Shown here in pieces: positions 33,847 through 43,038 of a stretch of DNA of 64,000 bases; within the stretch, counting starts at the first letter, position 1; every line of letters starts with the position of its first letter. Location of the stretch: positions 1 to 64,000 of the forward strand of contig NZ_WOFH01000011.1 of assembly GCF_009733595.1 (NCBI RefSeq), read 5' to 3'. Made by a program: the position numbers and the translations under genes. Source of the stretch: Actinomadura litoris. GTDB taxonomy: Bacteria > Actinomycetota > Actinomycetes > Streptosporangiales > Streptosporangiaceae. A model generated the notes under the pieces. The model had not been told where the DNA came from and did no database searches. It worked only from the letters and a program-made list of their open reading frames with translations.

Positions 33847-34206
33847 ATGTACGTCTGCATCTGCAACGCCGTCACCGAGGACGACGTGTACGGCTGCATG
33901 GCGGGCGGCGCCTGCACCTCGGCCAAGGATGTCAAGGCGGCCTGCGGCATGTTGCCCGGTTGCGGCTCCTGCACCAAGCGGATCCACGCCATGGTGAGCG
34001 AGTTCCGCACCGCGAGCGATCTCGCGGACGCCCTCACCGGCGGGCCGCACCCCCTAACCGCCGTCCCGGAGCCCACCGTCCCCGAGACCACCGTGCCGGA
34101 GACCACCGTGCCGGCGACCACCGGGCCGGGGCCGATCGCGGCGGAGTCGATCGCGTCGGAGCCCGAGCGCGGCAAGAGGGGAGCGGCGCCGCCCACAGCC
34201 GCCTGA
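33847..34206 (+). CDS. bfd: Bacterioferritin-associated ferredoxin-like [2Fe-2S] protein
   Basis: The conserved domain starts MYVCICNAVTEDDVYGC and continues to AACGMLPGCGSCTKRI. This gives the CxC...CxxC cluster ligands of Bfd within about 45 residues. Bfd reduces bacterioferritin to release iron, and bfr follows 106 bp downstream. ATG 33847 begins the domain; in-frame ATG 33817 is an alternative. The product is 119 residues because of a 50-residue low-complexity tail with VPETTVPETTVPATT repeats, which normal Bfd proteins (about 65 residues) lack. An iron box lies upstream. Confidence 0.88.
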   Translation: MYVCICNAVTEDDVYGCMAGGACTSAKDVKAACGMLPGCGSCTKRIHAMVSEFRTASDLADALTGGPHPLTAVPEPTVPETTVPETTVPATTGPGPIAAESIASEPERGKRGAAPPTAA

Positions 34207-34312
34207 GCCCGGTCTCCGGCACCCGCACGGCCCGCCCGTCACCGGGGCGGACACACGCCGTGCGGGGGTCAGTGCTGTCCACCGGTCGCGCGGCGTGGAA
34301 GCATGGGGCGAT

Positions 34313-34810
34313 ATGGAAGGCGACAAGGACATCATCGCGCTGCTGAACGAGCAGCTCACGGCCGAGCTGACCGCCATCAACCAGTACTTCCTGCACTCCA
34401 AGATGCAGGAGAACTGGGGCTACACGCGGATCGCGAAGCACACCCGGGACGAGTCCATCGACGAGATGCGGCACGCCGAGCGGCTCACCGACCGGATCCT
34501 GTTCCTGGAGGGGCTGCCGAACTACCAGAAGCTCGGCACGCTGCGGATCGGCCAGACCGTCTTCGAGCAGCTCGAAGCCGACCTCCAGGTCGAACTGGAG
34601 GCCGTGGCCCGGCTGCGCCCCGGCATCGACCTGATGCGCTCGCGCGGCGACGTCACCTCCGCGCGGATCTTCGAGGACATCCTCGCCGACGAGGAGCAGC
34701 ACATCGACTACCTGGAGACCGAGATCGGGCTCGTCCGGGCCCTCGGCGAGCAGAACTACCTCCAGCGCCTCACCGACGCCCCCGGCGAGGGCGGCCCCAG
34801 CCCCGTCTAG
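34313..34810 (+). CDS. bfr: Bacterioferritin
   Basis: From ATG 34313 the product has 165 residues, close to the family's 158-160. Glu18 (LLNEQLTAELTAINQYF), the DEMRHAERL motif with ferroxidase Glu and His and haem-ligating Met52, and DEEQHIDYLETEI near the end give a complete dinuclear iron site. Bacterioferritins form 24-mer haem-containing iron stores. It follows bfd and probably shares its iron-responsive control. Confidence 0.95.
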   Translation: MEGDKDIIALLNEQLTAELTAINQYFLHSKMQENWGYTRIAKHTRDESIDEMRHAERLTDRILFLEGLPNYQKLGTLRIGQTVFEQLEADLQVELEAVARLRPGIDLMRSRGDVTSARIFEDILADEEQHIDYLETEIGLVRALGEQNYLQRLTDAPGEGGPSPV

Positions 34811-34866
34811 ACAGCCGCGCCGTCCCGGTGGGGCACGCGGCCGCGCGTCGCCTCACCCGGGCCGGT

Positions 34867-35880
34867 TCAGGCGCCGTCCGGGGGTTTGGGGTTGCGGCGC
34901 AGGACGTAGGGCTGGATGATCCCGAGGCCCCGCACCGGGCGCCGGACGATCCGCGTCACCTCATACGCCGGGTCCTCCTCCAGCCGCGCCGCCAGCTCCG
35001 AGTCGATCATCACCGAGCCCGGCCGGGCGAGCGAGGTCAGCCGCGCCGCGAGGTTCACCGTCGTGCCGAACACGTCCCCCATCAGCGGCAGGACGGGCCC
35101 GTAGGCCACGCCGACCCGGACGTCGGGCACCTCGGTCTCGTCCTGGATGGCCGCCGCGACCGTCAACGCGATCTCCGCGCCGACCCGCGGCGTCTCCGCG
35201 CTGAACAGCACCTCGTCGCCGAGCGTCTTGACCAGCCGCCCGCCGCAGGTGGCGATGATGTCGGCGGCGGTCTCCTCGAACCACTCCACGACCCGGGCCA
35301 GCTCGATCTCCTCCAGCTCCCGGCTGACCTGCGTGAACGACACCATGTCGGCGAACCCGACCGTGGTCATCGGACGCCCGGAGGGATCACCGCCCGCCCG
35401 GGTGGCCGCCGCCGCCATCGCGCGCGTCCCCGCCGCCGCGAGCTGCCGCCGCCACGCGTGCACCACCAGCGGCTCGAACTCGCCGATGTGCCGCTCGGCG
35501 ATGTCCACGATCGTGTTCAGGGCGCTCTCGGACGCCTGCTCCCCCGGCTCCGGCGCGAGCATCCCCCGCAGCAGGTTCACCTGCCACTCGGCGAGCCGCG
35601 TCATCGTCTGCCCGAACGCCCGGACGAGCCGGATCACGCCGTCCTCGTCGAGGACCCCCTCCTCCATCAGCTCCCGGATACGGCACAGCGCCGAGATGTC
35701 ACCCTCGGTGTAGGCGATGGCGTCGTCGGGCATCGACGGGTACCCGAACGCCCGCCACAGCCGCCCGGAGAACTCCCGGGTGACCCCCGACAGCCGGACG
35801 GCGTCGACCCGCGTGTAGCGCAGCTCGCCACCGAGCAGGAGCTCTTCGATCTCCTTCGGATCCGGCAATCCCGCTGCCAT
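34867..35880 (-). CDS. Class III adenylate cyclase
   Basis: ATG 35880 follows GAGGGGCGGGCGG. The 337-residue soluble protein has a helical N-terminal regulatory region of about 165 residues that includes LGGELRYTRVDAVRLSGVT, as in actinobacterial pH- or helical-sensor cyclases. The C-terminal cyclase homology domain has metal Asp in GFADMVSFTQVS, substrate Lys and second metal Asp in LVKTLGDEVLFSAETP, GVAYGPVLPLMGDVFG, and TTVNLAARLTSLARPG carrying the transition-state Asn and Arg. All catalytic residues appear present, so cAMP production is likely. It is separated from birA by 107 bp. Confidence 0.9.
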   Translation of the reverse strand: MAAGLPDPKEIEELLLGGELRYTRVDAVRLSGVTREFSGRLWRAFGYPSMPDDAIAYTEGDISALCRIRELMEEGVLDEDGVIRLVRAFGQTMTRLAEWQVNLLRGMLAPEPGEQASESALNTIVDIAERHIGEFEPLVVHAWRRQLAAAGTRAMAAAATRAGGDPSGRPMTTVGFADMVSFTQVSRELEEIELARVVEWFEETAADIIATCGGRLVKTLGDEVLFSAETPRVGAEIALTVAAAIQDETEVPDVRVGVAYGPVLPLMGDVFGTTVNLAARLTSLARPGSVMIDSELAARLEEDPAYEVTRIVRRPVRGLGIIQPYVLRRNPKPPDGA

Positions 35881-35987
35881 CCGCCCGCCCCTCAGTCCAC
35901 CGGCATGGGCCCCGCCTGCGACGATATGACCCGGCACCACGATATATCCGTGCAGATCCGGAGGCTGTCGGGTGTTCCCACCAATGT

Positions 35988-36830
35988 TCACCGAACGTGG
36001 ACGACGTCCCCCGCGCTGACCGTCGTCTCCCCGCGCGGGCCGTCCACGACGAGGCGGCCGGAGCCGTCGATGTCGCGCGCCGTCCCGCTCAGGGTCCCGC
36101 CTCCGGGCATCTCGACCCGGACCTCCCGGCCGAGCGTCACGCACAGGTCCTTGTAGGCGGTGCGCAGGCCGCTGGTCTCCGGGTCGCCGCCCAGCGCCGT
36201 CCACTCCCGGTACCAGGTCTCGAACCCGCGCAGGATCGAGCGCAGCAGCGGCGCCCGGTCGCTCAGCGGCGCGCCCTCGATCGCCAGGGACGTGGCCGTC
36301 GGCACCGGCAGCTCGGACTCCCGCAGCCCCACGTTCAGGCCGACCCCCACGACGAGCGCGTCCCCGGCCTTCTCCGCCAGGATCCCCGCCAGCTTCCGGT
36401 CCCCGACCAGCAGGTCGTTCGGCCACTTCAGCCGCGCGTCCACCGCCACGTCGCCGCCCTCGCCCGAGGACTCCGAGAACGCGGTCATCCGCCGGACGGC
36501 CGTGACCACCGCCACCCCCGCCAGCAGCGGCACCCACCCGAGCGAGGACGCGGGCACCTCGGGCCGCAGCAGCACCGAGAACATCAGCCCCGACCTCGGC
36601 GGCGCCGCCCACCGCCGTCCGAGCCGCCCGCGCCCGGCGGTCTGCACCTCGGTGACCAGCACCGTCCCCTCCGGCGCCCCGCCCCCGGCCGCCGCCGCGA
36701 GATCGGCGTTGGTCGATCCCGTCTCGGGCACCACCCGCACGTCCCGCCACAGCCCGCCCGGCCGGACGAGCGCCCCCCGCAACGCCCCCTCGTGCAGCGG
36801 CGGCCGGTCGAGATCCCCATATGAGCTCAT
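35988..36830 (-). CDS. birA: Biotin--[acetyl-CoA-carboxylase] ligase
   Basis: The 280-residue class I (no DNA-binding domain) ligase has VVPETGSTNADLAAAA, TEVQTAGRGRLGRRWAAP (biotinyl-AMP loop), DARLKWPNDLLVGDRKLAGILAE and VGVGLNVGL, plus a C-terminal SH3-like domain (LGREVRVEMPGGGTLSGTARDID). It biotinylates acyl-CoA carboxylase alpha subunits; the beta and epsilon subunits are encoded at 41041-42901. ATG 36830 lacks a strong ribosome-binding site. Confidence 0.92.
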   Translation of the reverse strand: MSSYGDLDRPPLHEGALRGALVRPGGLWRDVRVVPETGSTNADLAAAAGGGAPEGTVLVTEVQTAGRGRLGRRWAAPPRSGLMFSVLLRPEVPASSLGWVPLLAGVAVVTAVRRMTAFSESSGEGGDVAVDARLKWPNDLLVGDRKLAGILAEKAGDALVVGVGLNVGLRESELPVPTATSLAIEGAPLSDRAPLLRSILRGFETWYREWTALGGDPETSGLRTAYKDLCVTLGREVRVEMPGGGTLSGTARDIDGSGRLVVDGPRGETTVSAGDVVHVR

Positions 36831-37074
36831 GGGTTCATACTGCCGTGTTGTTGCATTGCCCTCGGCGTCGGTCGCCAGCGCTCCCTCCTTCAGCGGGCAA
36901 TGCGTGCGATCGCTGGCATCGCTCCGAACTCGCCTGGCGGCTCGCTGCGCGATCAGGTCCTCGCTTCGCTCGTACCTGCCTTCGGACGCGATCGCTACGG
37001 TTCCTGGTCGTCGCGTGGCTGGAGTGGTGGCTGGGGTCCCTGCTTCCGGTGGCGGTGCGATTAGGGTGCGGGGC
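36831..37074. other. 244-bp intergenic region with unusual composition and inverted repeats
   Basis: This divergent spacer between birA and the enoyl-CoA hydratase is noticeably poorer in G+C than the genes. GCATTGCCC (36853-36861) and GGGCAATGC (36895-36903) form a perfect 9-bp inverted repeat. GCGATC recurs three times up to 37000, and TCGCT-rich short repeats fill the middle. No ORF or RNA gene is recognised; it may be a repeat element or regulatory region. Confidence 0.5.
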
Positions 37075-37845
37075 ATGGACGGTGTGAGCGTTGCGCGGGA
37101 CGGGCATGTGGTGGAGATCGTGCTGGACCGGCCTGAGGCGTTGAACGCCTTGTCCACGGCCATGGCCCGGCGGTTGGCGGCGGTGTGCCGGGAGGTCGCG
37201 GACGACCCGTCCGTGCGGGCCGTGGTGCTCTCGGCGGCGGGCGAGAAGGCGTTCTGCGTGGGGGCCGACCTCAAGGAGCGCAACGGGATGAGCGACGCGG
37301 AGATCTACGCGCAGCGGCCGGTGTTCCGGGCCGCGTTCGGCGGGGTGCTCGGGCTGCCGCAGCCGGTGGTCGCGGCGGTGCACGGGTACGCGCTCGGAGG
37401 CGGGTGCGAGTTCGCGCTGTCGGCCGACATGATCGTCGCGGACGAGACCGCCGTGTTCGGGCTGCCCGAGGTGGGCGTCGGGCTCGTGCCGGGCGGGGGC
37501 GGGACGCAGCTCGCGCTGCGCAGGCTCGGCCCCGGGCGGGCCGCCGACCTGGTGTTCACCGGGCGGCGCGTGAAGATCGACGAGGCCGTGGCGTACGGGC
37601 TCGCCGACCACCGGGTGGCCGCCGGGACGGCGCGCGAGGAGGCCCTCGCGATCGCCGGGCGGATCGCGCGGAACTCGCCCACCGCCGTCCGCGCCGCGAA
37701 GCGGGCCATGCGGCTCGGCGGGGGCGTGGGGCTCGACGCCGCGCTCGACCTGGAGGAGAACGCCTGGCGCACGGCGGCGTTCTCCCCCGACCGCCGGGAG
37801 GGCATCGCGGCGTTCAACGAGAAGCGGACGCCGAACTGGTCCTAG
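37075..37845 (+). CDS. Enoyl-CoA hydratase/isomerase family protein
   Basis: The 256-residue crotonase-fold protein has VEIVLDRPEALNALSTAMARRL, the oxyanion-hole segment KAFCVGADLKERN, AVHGYALGGGCEFALSADMIVA, and GLPEVGVGLVPGGGGTQLALRRLG carrying one catalytic Glu. The position of the second catalytic Glu is not certain, so hydratase and isomerase roles both remain possible. ATG 37075 starts the conserved part. It converges on the GNAT gene with a 4-bp overlap of stop codons. Confidence 0.88.
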   Translation: MDGVSVARDGHVVEIVLDRPEALNALSTAMARRLAAVCREVADDPSVRAVVLSAAGEKAFCVGADLKERNGMSDAEIYAQRPVFRAAFGGVLGLPQPVVAAVHGYALGGGCEFALSADMIVADETAVFGLPEVGVGLVPGGGGTQLALRRLGPGRAADLVFTGRRVKIDEAVAYGLADHRVAAGTAREEALAIAGRIARNSPTAVRAAKRAMRLGGGVGLDAALDLEENAWRTAAFSPDRREGIAAFNEKRTPNWS

Positions 37846-38285
37846 TCCAGCGTCTTCGCCAGGTGGACGACGTGGCGGCCGCCGATGTCCTCGCGTCCGC
37901 CGGGGAGGTAGCCGAGCGACTCGTACAGCGCGATGTTCCTGGTCATCAGCTCGTTGGTGTACAGGCGCAGCGCGGGGAGCCCCAGGTTGCGCGCGTGGTC
38001 CTCGGCGAAGGCCAGCAGGCTGCGGCCGATGCCCCGGCCGTGCCGGTCGGGGGCGACGGCGACGTTCTCCACCAGCAGCACGCCGTCCTCGGGGACGAGG
38101 ACGATCAAGCCGTCGGGGCCTTCGCCCGTGACGAAGACGTTCCCCGCGTCGATCAGCGCGGCGTAGTCGGCGTCCATCGGCAGCGGGCGGGCGCCGATGA
38201 CCTCGACCCAGGGGGCGTAGGCGGCCTGGACGATCCGCTCCACGCGGGCGCGGTCGTCCGGGGCGGCGGCTCTGATCGTCGCCAT
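37842..38285 (-). CDS. GNAT-family N-acetyltransferase
   Basis: The 147-residue protein has the GNAT motifs in order: IRAAAPDDRARVERIVQAAY at the N-terminus, VENVAVAPDRHGRGIGRSLLAFAEDHA (acetyl-CoA pyrophosphate loop), LRLYTNELMTRNIALYESLGY, and a C-terminal HVVHLAKTL strand. The start shares one base with the ppc stop (TGATG), so it is translated after ppc. The acetyl acceptor is unknown. Confidence 0.88.
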   Translation of the reverse strand: MATIRAAAPDDRARVERIVQAAYAPWVEVIGARPLPMDADYAALIDAGNVFVTGEGPDGLIVLVPEDGVLLVENVAVAPDRHGRGIGRSLLAFAEDHARNLGLPALRLYTNELMTRNIALYESLGYLPGGREDIGGRHVVHLAKTLD

Positions 38286-40912
38286 CAGCCGGTGTTCTGG
38301 AGCCCGGCGGCGACACCGTTCACCGAGAGCAGGAGCAGGGCCTCCAGATGGGCGCGCTCGCCCTCGTCGGTGACGTCGCCGGAGCGCAGCGCGGACAGCG
38401 CGCGCAGTTGCAGCAGCGACAGCGCGTCCACATAGGGGTTGCGCAGTTCGACGGCGCGCGACAGCACGCGGCGGTTCTCCAGCAGCCGGTCGTGGCCGGT
38501 GACCGCGAGGACGAGCGAGCGGGTGCGGTCGTACTCGGCGAGCACGGCCTCCGACAGCTCCGGGCGCTCGCCGAGGGCCAGGTAGCGCTCGGCGATCGCG
38601 CGGTCGGACTTGGCGAGGCTCATCTCGGCGTTGTCCAGCAGGGTGTTGAACAGCGGCCACGCCTCGTAGGCCTCGCGGAGTTCGGCGAGGTCGCGGCCGT
38701 CGCCCGAGACGGCGGCGAGGCCGCTGCCGAGCCCGTACCAGCCGGGGAGGTTGACGCGGGTCTGCGTCCACGCGAACACCCAGGGGATGGCGCGCAGGTC
38801 CTCCAGGCCGCGGGCGGCCTTGCGGCGGGCGGGGCGGGAGCCGATGCGCAGTTCGGCGATCTCCTCCAGCGGGCTGACCCGCGCGAACCAGGACGCGAAG
38901 CCCTCGGACTCGATCAGCGCCCGGAACGACGCCTTGGCCGCCTCGCCGATCTTGTCGGCGAGCGGGCGGAACCGCGCGGCGGCGTCGCGGGCGCGGTCCT
39001 GGACGGCGCCGGTGGAGGCCAGCAGCACGGCGCTGGTCACCTGCTCGACGTGGCGGTGCGCGATCTGCGGGTGGCCGTAGCGGGCGAAGATGACCTCGCC
39101 CTGCTCGGTGACCTTGAAGCGGCCCGCGACCGAACCGGGCGCCTGCGCGAGGATCGCGCGGTTGGCAGGGCCCCCGCCGCGGCCGAGCGAGCCGCCGCGG
39201 CCGTGGAAGAGCGTCAGCCTCACGTCGTGGTGCGCGGCCCACGCGGTGAGGGCCTCCTGCGTGTCGTAGAGGCGGAGGGTGGCGCTGGCCGGGCCGAGCT
39301 GCTTGGCGGAGTCGGAGTAGCCGAGCATGACCTCCAGCCGGCGTCCCGTCTCCTCCAGCCGGCGCCGGACGGCGGGGATCTCCAGCATGCCGTCGAGGAC
39401 GTGCGGGGCGCGTTCCAGGTCCTCGCCGGTCTCGAACAGCGGGATCACGTCGAGGACGGGGGCGCCGTCGCCGAGCGAGGCGGCGAGCGCGTGCACGTTC
39501 GCGATGTCCTCGGCGGACCGGGTGAACGACACGATGTAGCGGTGGCAGGCCCGGACGCCGAAGCGCCGCTGGATCCACGCGACGACGCGGAGCGTGTCGA
39601 GGATCTCCTGGGTCGTCTCGCTCTGCTCGCCGCCGCCGTCCACCTCGGCGAGGGCCTTGGCGTGCAGTTCGGAGTGCTGGCGGATCTCCAGTTCGGCCAG
39701 GTGGAAGCCGAACGTCTCGACCTGCCAGATGAGCTGCTGGACGCGTCCGTACGCCTGGCGGGCCGCGCCCGCCTCGGCGAGGGAGTCCTGGACGGTCCGC
39801 AGGTCGGCGAGGAGGTCGTCCGGGGAGGCGTAGGCGAGGTCGGCGTCGCGGACGCGGGTCGCCGCGACGCGCGCGGCGGCGTAGAGCAGGAACTGGCGGT
39901 GCGGCTCCCCCGGCGACCGCTTGGTCATCTCCTCGATCCGGGCGGGCTGGGCGGTGCGCGCGGCGGCGAGGGCCTCGCGCAGCGCGGGCGAGGCCGGGGT
40001 CGTGGCCTCGTGCACGGTCAGCTCCCGCCCCACCCGGGCGCACGCGGCCTCAAGGGCGCGCAGGACGTGCTCGGACTGGATCATGACCGCGTCCCGGGTG
40101 ACCTGGGCGGTCACGTACGGGTTGCCGTCGCGGTCGCCGCCGATCCAGCTCCCGAACCGCAGGTAGGGGCGGGCCTTCGGGGGGCGGGTGCCGGTGCCGT
40201 CGCCCTCCAGCGCCCGGTCGAGCGACCGGTAGACCTCCGGGACGACCCGGAAGATCGTCTCGTCGAACGCGGCCATCGCGGTGCGGACCTCGTCCAGCGG
40301 GTCCATCTGGGTGCCCCGGCGCAGCGCCGTCCGCCAGAGCAGGTCGATCTCCTCGCGGAGCCGCCGCTCGGCCTCCTCGCGCTCGCCCGCGCCGGGCCCC
40401 GCGTTCAGCCCGGTGAGCAGGTCGCTGATCCGCTGGATGGCGGTGACGACGGCGCGGCGGCGGGCCTCGGTCGGGTGCGCGGTGAAGACCGGACGGAACT
40501 CCAGGCCCTCGATGACCTCGGCGAGCCGCCCGTCGGCGGACGAGGCGCGGATCTCCTCCACGGCCGCGGCGACCGACCCGGGGACGGCGCCGCCGGTGTC
40601 GCGTTCCCGCAGGGTCCGGATGCGGTGGTGCTCCTCCGCCAGGTTGGTGAGGTGGAAGTACACGGTGAACGCGCGGGCCACCTGCTCGGCACGTTCCAGC
40701 GTCCAGCCGTCGACGAGCGCCGCGACCTCCTCGATGCCCGTCTCGCCCCGGCGGGCGGCGATCACGGCCCGGCGGAGCCGCTCGACGTCGTCCAGCAACT
40801 CCTGGCCGCCGTACTCGACCAGGCCGTCGCCGAGCATCGCGCCCAGCAGCCGGACGTCGCGGCGCAGCGGTTCCGGCATGTCCTGGCGGAGGATGTCACG
40901 TGTCTTAGCCAC
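38285..40912 (-). CDS. ppc: Phosphoenolpyruvate carboxylase
   Basis: GTG 40912 gives 875 residues, a normal size. Landmarks are [14 protein letters not shown] with the catalytic His, [57 protein letters not shown], and the C-terminal [11 protein letters not shown] whose final glycine is essential in the family. The enzyme makes oxaloacetate from PEP and bicarbonate. Methionines further in (MPEPLRRDV at 40876) are possible starts. It overlaps the downstream GNAT gene. Confidence 0.93.
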   Translation of the reverse strand: MAKTRDILRQDMPEPLRRDVRLLGAMLGDGLVEYGGQELLDDVERLRRAVIAARRGETGIEEVAALVDGWTLERAEQVARAFTVYFHLTNLAEEHHRIRTLRERDTGGAVPGSVAAAVEEIRASSADGRLAEVIEGLEFRPVFTAHPTEARRRAVVTAIQRISDLLTGLNAGPGAGEREEAERRLREEIDLLWRTALRRGTQMDPLDEVRTAMAAFDETIFRVVPEVYRSLDRALEGDGTGTRPPKARPYLRFGSWIGGDRDGNPYVTAQVTRDAVMIQSEHVLRALEAACARVGRELTVHEATTPASPALREALAAARTAQPARIEEMTKRSPGEPHRQFLLYAAARVAATRVRDADLAYASPDDLLADLRTVQDSLAEAGAARQAYGRVQQLIWQVETFGFHLAELEIRQHSELHAKALAEVDGGGEQSETTQEILDTLRVVAWIQRRFGVRACHRYIVSFTRSAEDIANVHALAASLGDGAPVLDVIPLFETGEDLERAPHVLDGMLEIPAVRRRLEETGRRLEVMLGYSDSAKQLGPASATLRLYDTQEALTAWAAHHDVRLTLFHGRGGSLGRGGGPANRAILAQAPGSVAGRFKVTEQGEVIFARYGHPQIAHRHVEQVTSAVLLASTGAVQDRARDAAARFRPLADKIGEAAKASFRALIESEGFASWFARVSPLEEIAELRIGSRPARRKAARGLEDLRAIPWVFAWTQTRVNLPGWYGLGSGLAAVSGDGRDLAELREAYEAWPLFNTLLDNAEMSLAKSDRAIAERYLALGERPELSEAVLAEYDRTRSLVLAVTGHDRLLENRRVLSRAVELRNPYVDALSLLQLRALSALRSGDVTDEGERAHLEALLLLSVNGVAAGLQNTG

Positions 40913-40976
40913 CCGCCCAGCGTAGTGAGCGGGCCGCCCGGCCCGTCCCGCCGGACCCCGGGCACCGCTCCCGGCT

Positions 40977-41005
40977 CCTGTGGGGCGCCCCCACACCCCC
41001 GGGAC
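40977..41005. repeat. Degenerate G-tract palindromic repeat, copy 7
   Basis: CCTGTGGGG, CGC, CCCCACACCCCCGGGAC resembles the repeat at 21121 but with shorter G/C tracts; a 7-bp TGTGGGG/CCCCACA stem remains. It sits in the 128-bp divergent spacer between ppc and the carboxylase gene, 36 bp before the latter's start. Confidence 0.5.
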
Positions 41006-41040
41006 GGGCCCGGTCCGCCCGTGCGGTTACTCTGGCGCGC

Positions 41041-42633
41041 ATGGCGATGCAAGCCCCTGACCCCTCGGCGGCCCCCGACGTCCACACGACCGCGGGCAAG
41101 ATCGCGGACCTGGAGCGGCGGCGGTCCCAGGCGGTGCACGCCGGGTCCGCGCGCGCCGTCGAGAAGCAGCACGCCAAGGGCAAGATGACGGCCCGCGAAC
41201 GGGTCGCCGCGCTGCTGGACGAGGGCTCGTTCGTCGAGTTCGACGAGATGGCGCGGCACCGCTCCACCAACTTCGGGATGGAGAAGGACCGCCCCTACGG
41301 CGACGGGGTGGTCACCGGGCACGGCACCGTCGACGGGCGCCCGGTCGCGGTCTTCAGCCAGGACTTCACCGTCTCCGGCGGCTCGCTCGGCGAGGTGTTC
41401 GGCGAGAAGATCTGCAAGGTCATGGACCACGCGGTGAAGGTCGGCTGCCCGGTCATCGGCATCAACGACTCCGGCGGCGCGCGGATCCAGGAGGGCGTGG
41501 TCGCGCTCGGCCTCTACGCCGAGATCTTCAAGCGCAACGTGCACGCCTCCGGCGTGATCCCGCAGATCTCGCTGGTCATGGGCCCGTGCGCGGGCGGCGC
41601 CGTGTACTCCCCCGCGATCACCGACTTCATCGTCATGGTCGACAAGACCTCCCACATGTTCATCACCGGCCCCGACGTGATCAGGACGGTCACCGGGGAG
41701 GAGGTGAGCATGGAGGAGCTGGGCGGCGCGCACTCGCACAACTCCCGGTCCGGGGTGGCGCACTACCAGGGCTCGGACGAGGACGACGCGATCGGCTACG
41801 TCAAGGCGCTGCTGTCCTACCTGCCGTCCAACAACCTGTCCGACGCGCCGGTGTTCGACGCCCCCGCCGACCCGTCGGAGCTGGACGAGGAGCTCGACGC
41901 CCTCATCCCCGACTCGCCGAACCAGCCCTACGACATGCACACCGCCATCGAGCACGTGCTGGACGACGGCGAGTTCCTGGAGGTCCAGGAGAAGTTCGCG
42001 CCCAACATCATCGTCGGGTTCGGGCGGGTCGAGGGCCACTCGGTCGGCGTCGTGGCGAACCAGCCGATGCAGTTCGCCGGGACGCTCGACATCGCCGCCT
42101 CCGAGAAGGCCGCCCGGTTCGTCCGGACGTGCGACGCGTTCAACATCCCCGTGCTGACGTTCGTGGACGTCCCCGGCTTCCTCCCCGGCACCGACCAGGA
42201 ATGGAACGGGATCATCCGGCGCGGCGCGAAGCTGCTGTACGCCTACGCCGAGGCGACCGTCCCGCTGGTCACGGTGATCACGCGGAAGGCGTACGGCGGC
42301 GCCTACGACGTCATGGGCTCCAAGCACCTCGGCGCCGACGTCAACCTCGCCTGGCCGACCGCGCAGATCGCCGTGATGGGCGCGCAGGGCGCGGTCAACA
42401 TCCTGTACCGGCGCGAGCTGGCCGCCGCCGACGACCCCGACGCCCGCCGCGCCGAGCTGGTCACCGAGTACGAGGACACGCTCGCCAACCCCTACATCGC
42501 CGCCGAGCGCGGCTACGTCGACAACGTGATCAAGCCGTCGGAGACGCGCGGGCAGGTCGTGCGGGCGCTGCGGGCACTCCGGGAGAAGCGCCGGACGCTG
42601 CCGCCCAAGAAGCATGGGAACATCCCACTGTGA
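41041..42633 (+). CDS. Acyl-CoA (acetyl-/propionyl-CoA) carboxylase beta subunit, carboxyltransferase
   Basis: The 530-residue AccD/PccB-type carboxyltransferase starts at ATG 41041. It has the N-terminal carboxyltransferase half with [22 protein letters not shown] and [18 protein letters not shown], and the C-terminal half with [34 protein letters not shown] and [21 protein letters not shown]. It moves the carboxyl group from biotin to acetyl- or propionyl-CoA in a complex with a biotinylated alpha subunit (not in the window) and the epsilon subunit encoded next. Confidence 0.93.
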   Translation: MAMQAPDPSAAPDVHTTAGKIADLERRRSQAVHAGSARAVEKQHAKGKMTARERVAALLDEGSFVEFDEMARHRSTNFGMEKDRPYGDGVVTGHGTVDGRPVAVFSQDFTVSGGSLGEVFGEKICKVMDHAVKVGCPVIGINDSGGARIQEGVVALGLYAEIFKRNVHASGVIPQISLVMGPCAGGAVYSPAITDFIVMVDKTSHMFITGPDVIRTVTGEEVSMEELGGAHSHNSRSGVAHYQGSDEDDAIGYVKALLSYLPSNNLSDAPVFDAPADPSELDEELDALIPDSPNQPYDMHTAIEHVLDDGEFLEVQEKFAPNIIVGFGRVEGHSVGVVANQPMQFAGTLDIAASEKAARFVRTCDAFNIPVLTFVDVPGFLPGTDQEWNGIIRRGAKLLYAYAEATVPLVTVITRKAYGGAYDVMGSKHLGADVNLAWPTAQIAVMGAQGAVNILYRRELAAADDPDARRAELVTEYEDTLANPYIAAERGYVDNVIKPSETRGQVVRALRALREKRRTLPPKKHGNIPL

Positions 42634-42652
42634 CCGTTCCGAGGGGGTTCCG

Positions 42653-42901
42653 GTGAGCGACGACAGGCCCGAGCGGCCGTTCCTCCAGATCGTGCGGGGT
42701 GAGCCGTCCGCCGAGGAGGTCGCGGCGCTCGTCGCCGTGCTGACCGCCCGCGCGCGGGCCTCCGCCCAGGCGCCGGACGGCGCCGACACGCCGCGGCCCT
42801 CCCGCTGGGCCGACCGCTCCCGGCTCGTCCGGGGGACGGCGGCCGGGGTGGCCACCCCGCGCGGCCCCGGCGCCTGGAAGGCCGCCGCACTACCGCGCTG
42901 A
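42653..42901 (+). CDS. Acyl-CoA carboxylase epsilon subunit
   Basis: GTG 42653 follows GAGGGGG. The 82-residue product has the small-subunit pattern: FLQIVRGEPSAEEVAALVAVLTARA, an Ala-rich linker, then SRWADRSRLVRG and PGAWKAAALPR at the end. AccE/PccE subunits stabilise actinobacterial carboxylase complexes. It lies 19 bp downstream of the beta subunit gene. Confidence 0.88.
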   Translation: MSDDRPERPFLQIVRGEPSAEEVAALVAVLTARARASAQAPDGADTPRPSRWADRSRLVRGTAAGVATPRGPGAWKAAALPR

Positions 42902-43038
42902 GCACGGCACCGGGGGACGGCGAGGGGACGACAAGGGGGATCTCGGCACCTCACGGGCACGCGAGGTGACGGCGCCTAGGGACATGTAACCGTGGTTCGC
43001 GCCCAGTGAGGGCTCCGGCACGAATAAGGTGGAAGGCC

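Noticed and set aside
42947-42968. CACCTC/GAGGTG inverted repeat after the carboxylase epsilon gene
   Set aside because: Only 6 bp with a 10-nt loop; not strong enough to call a terminator or operator.
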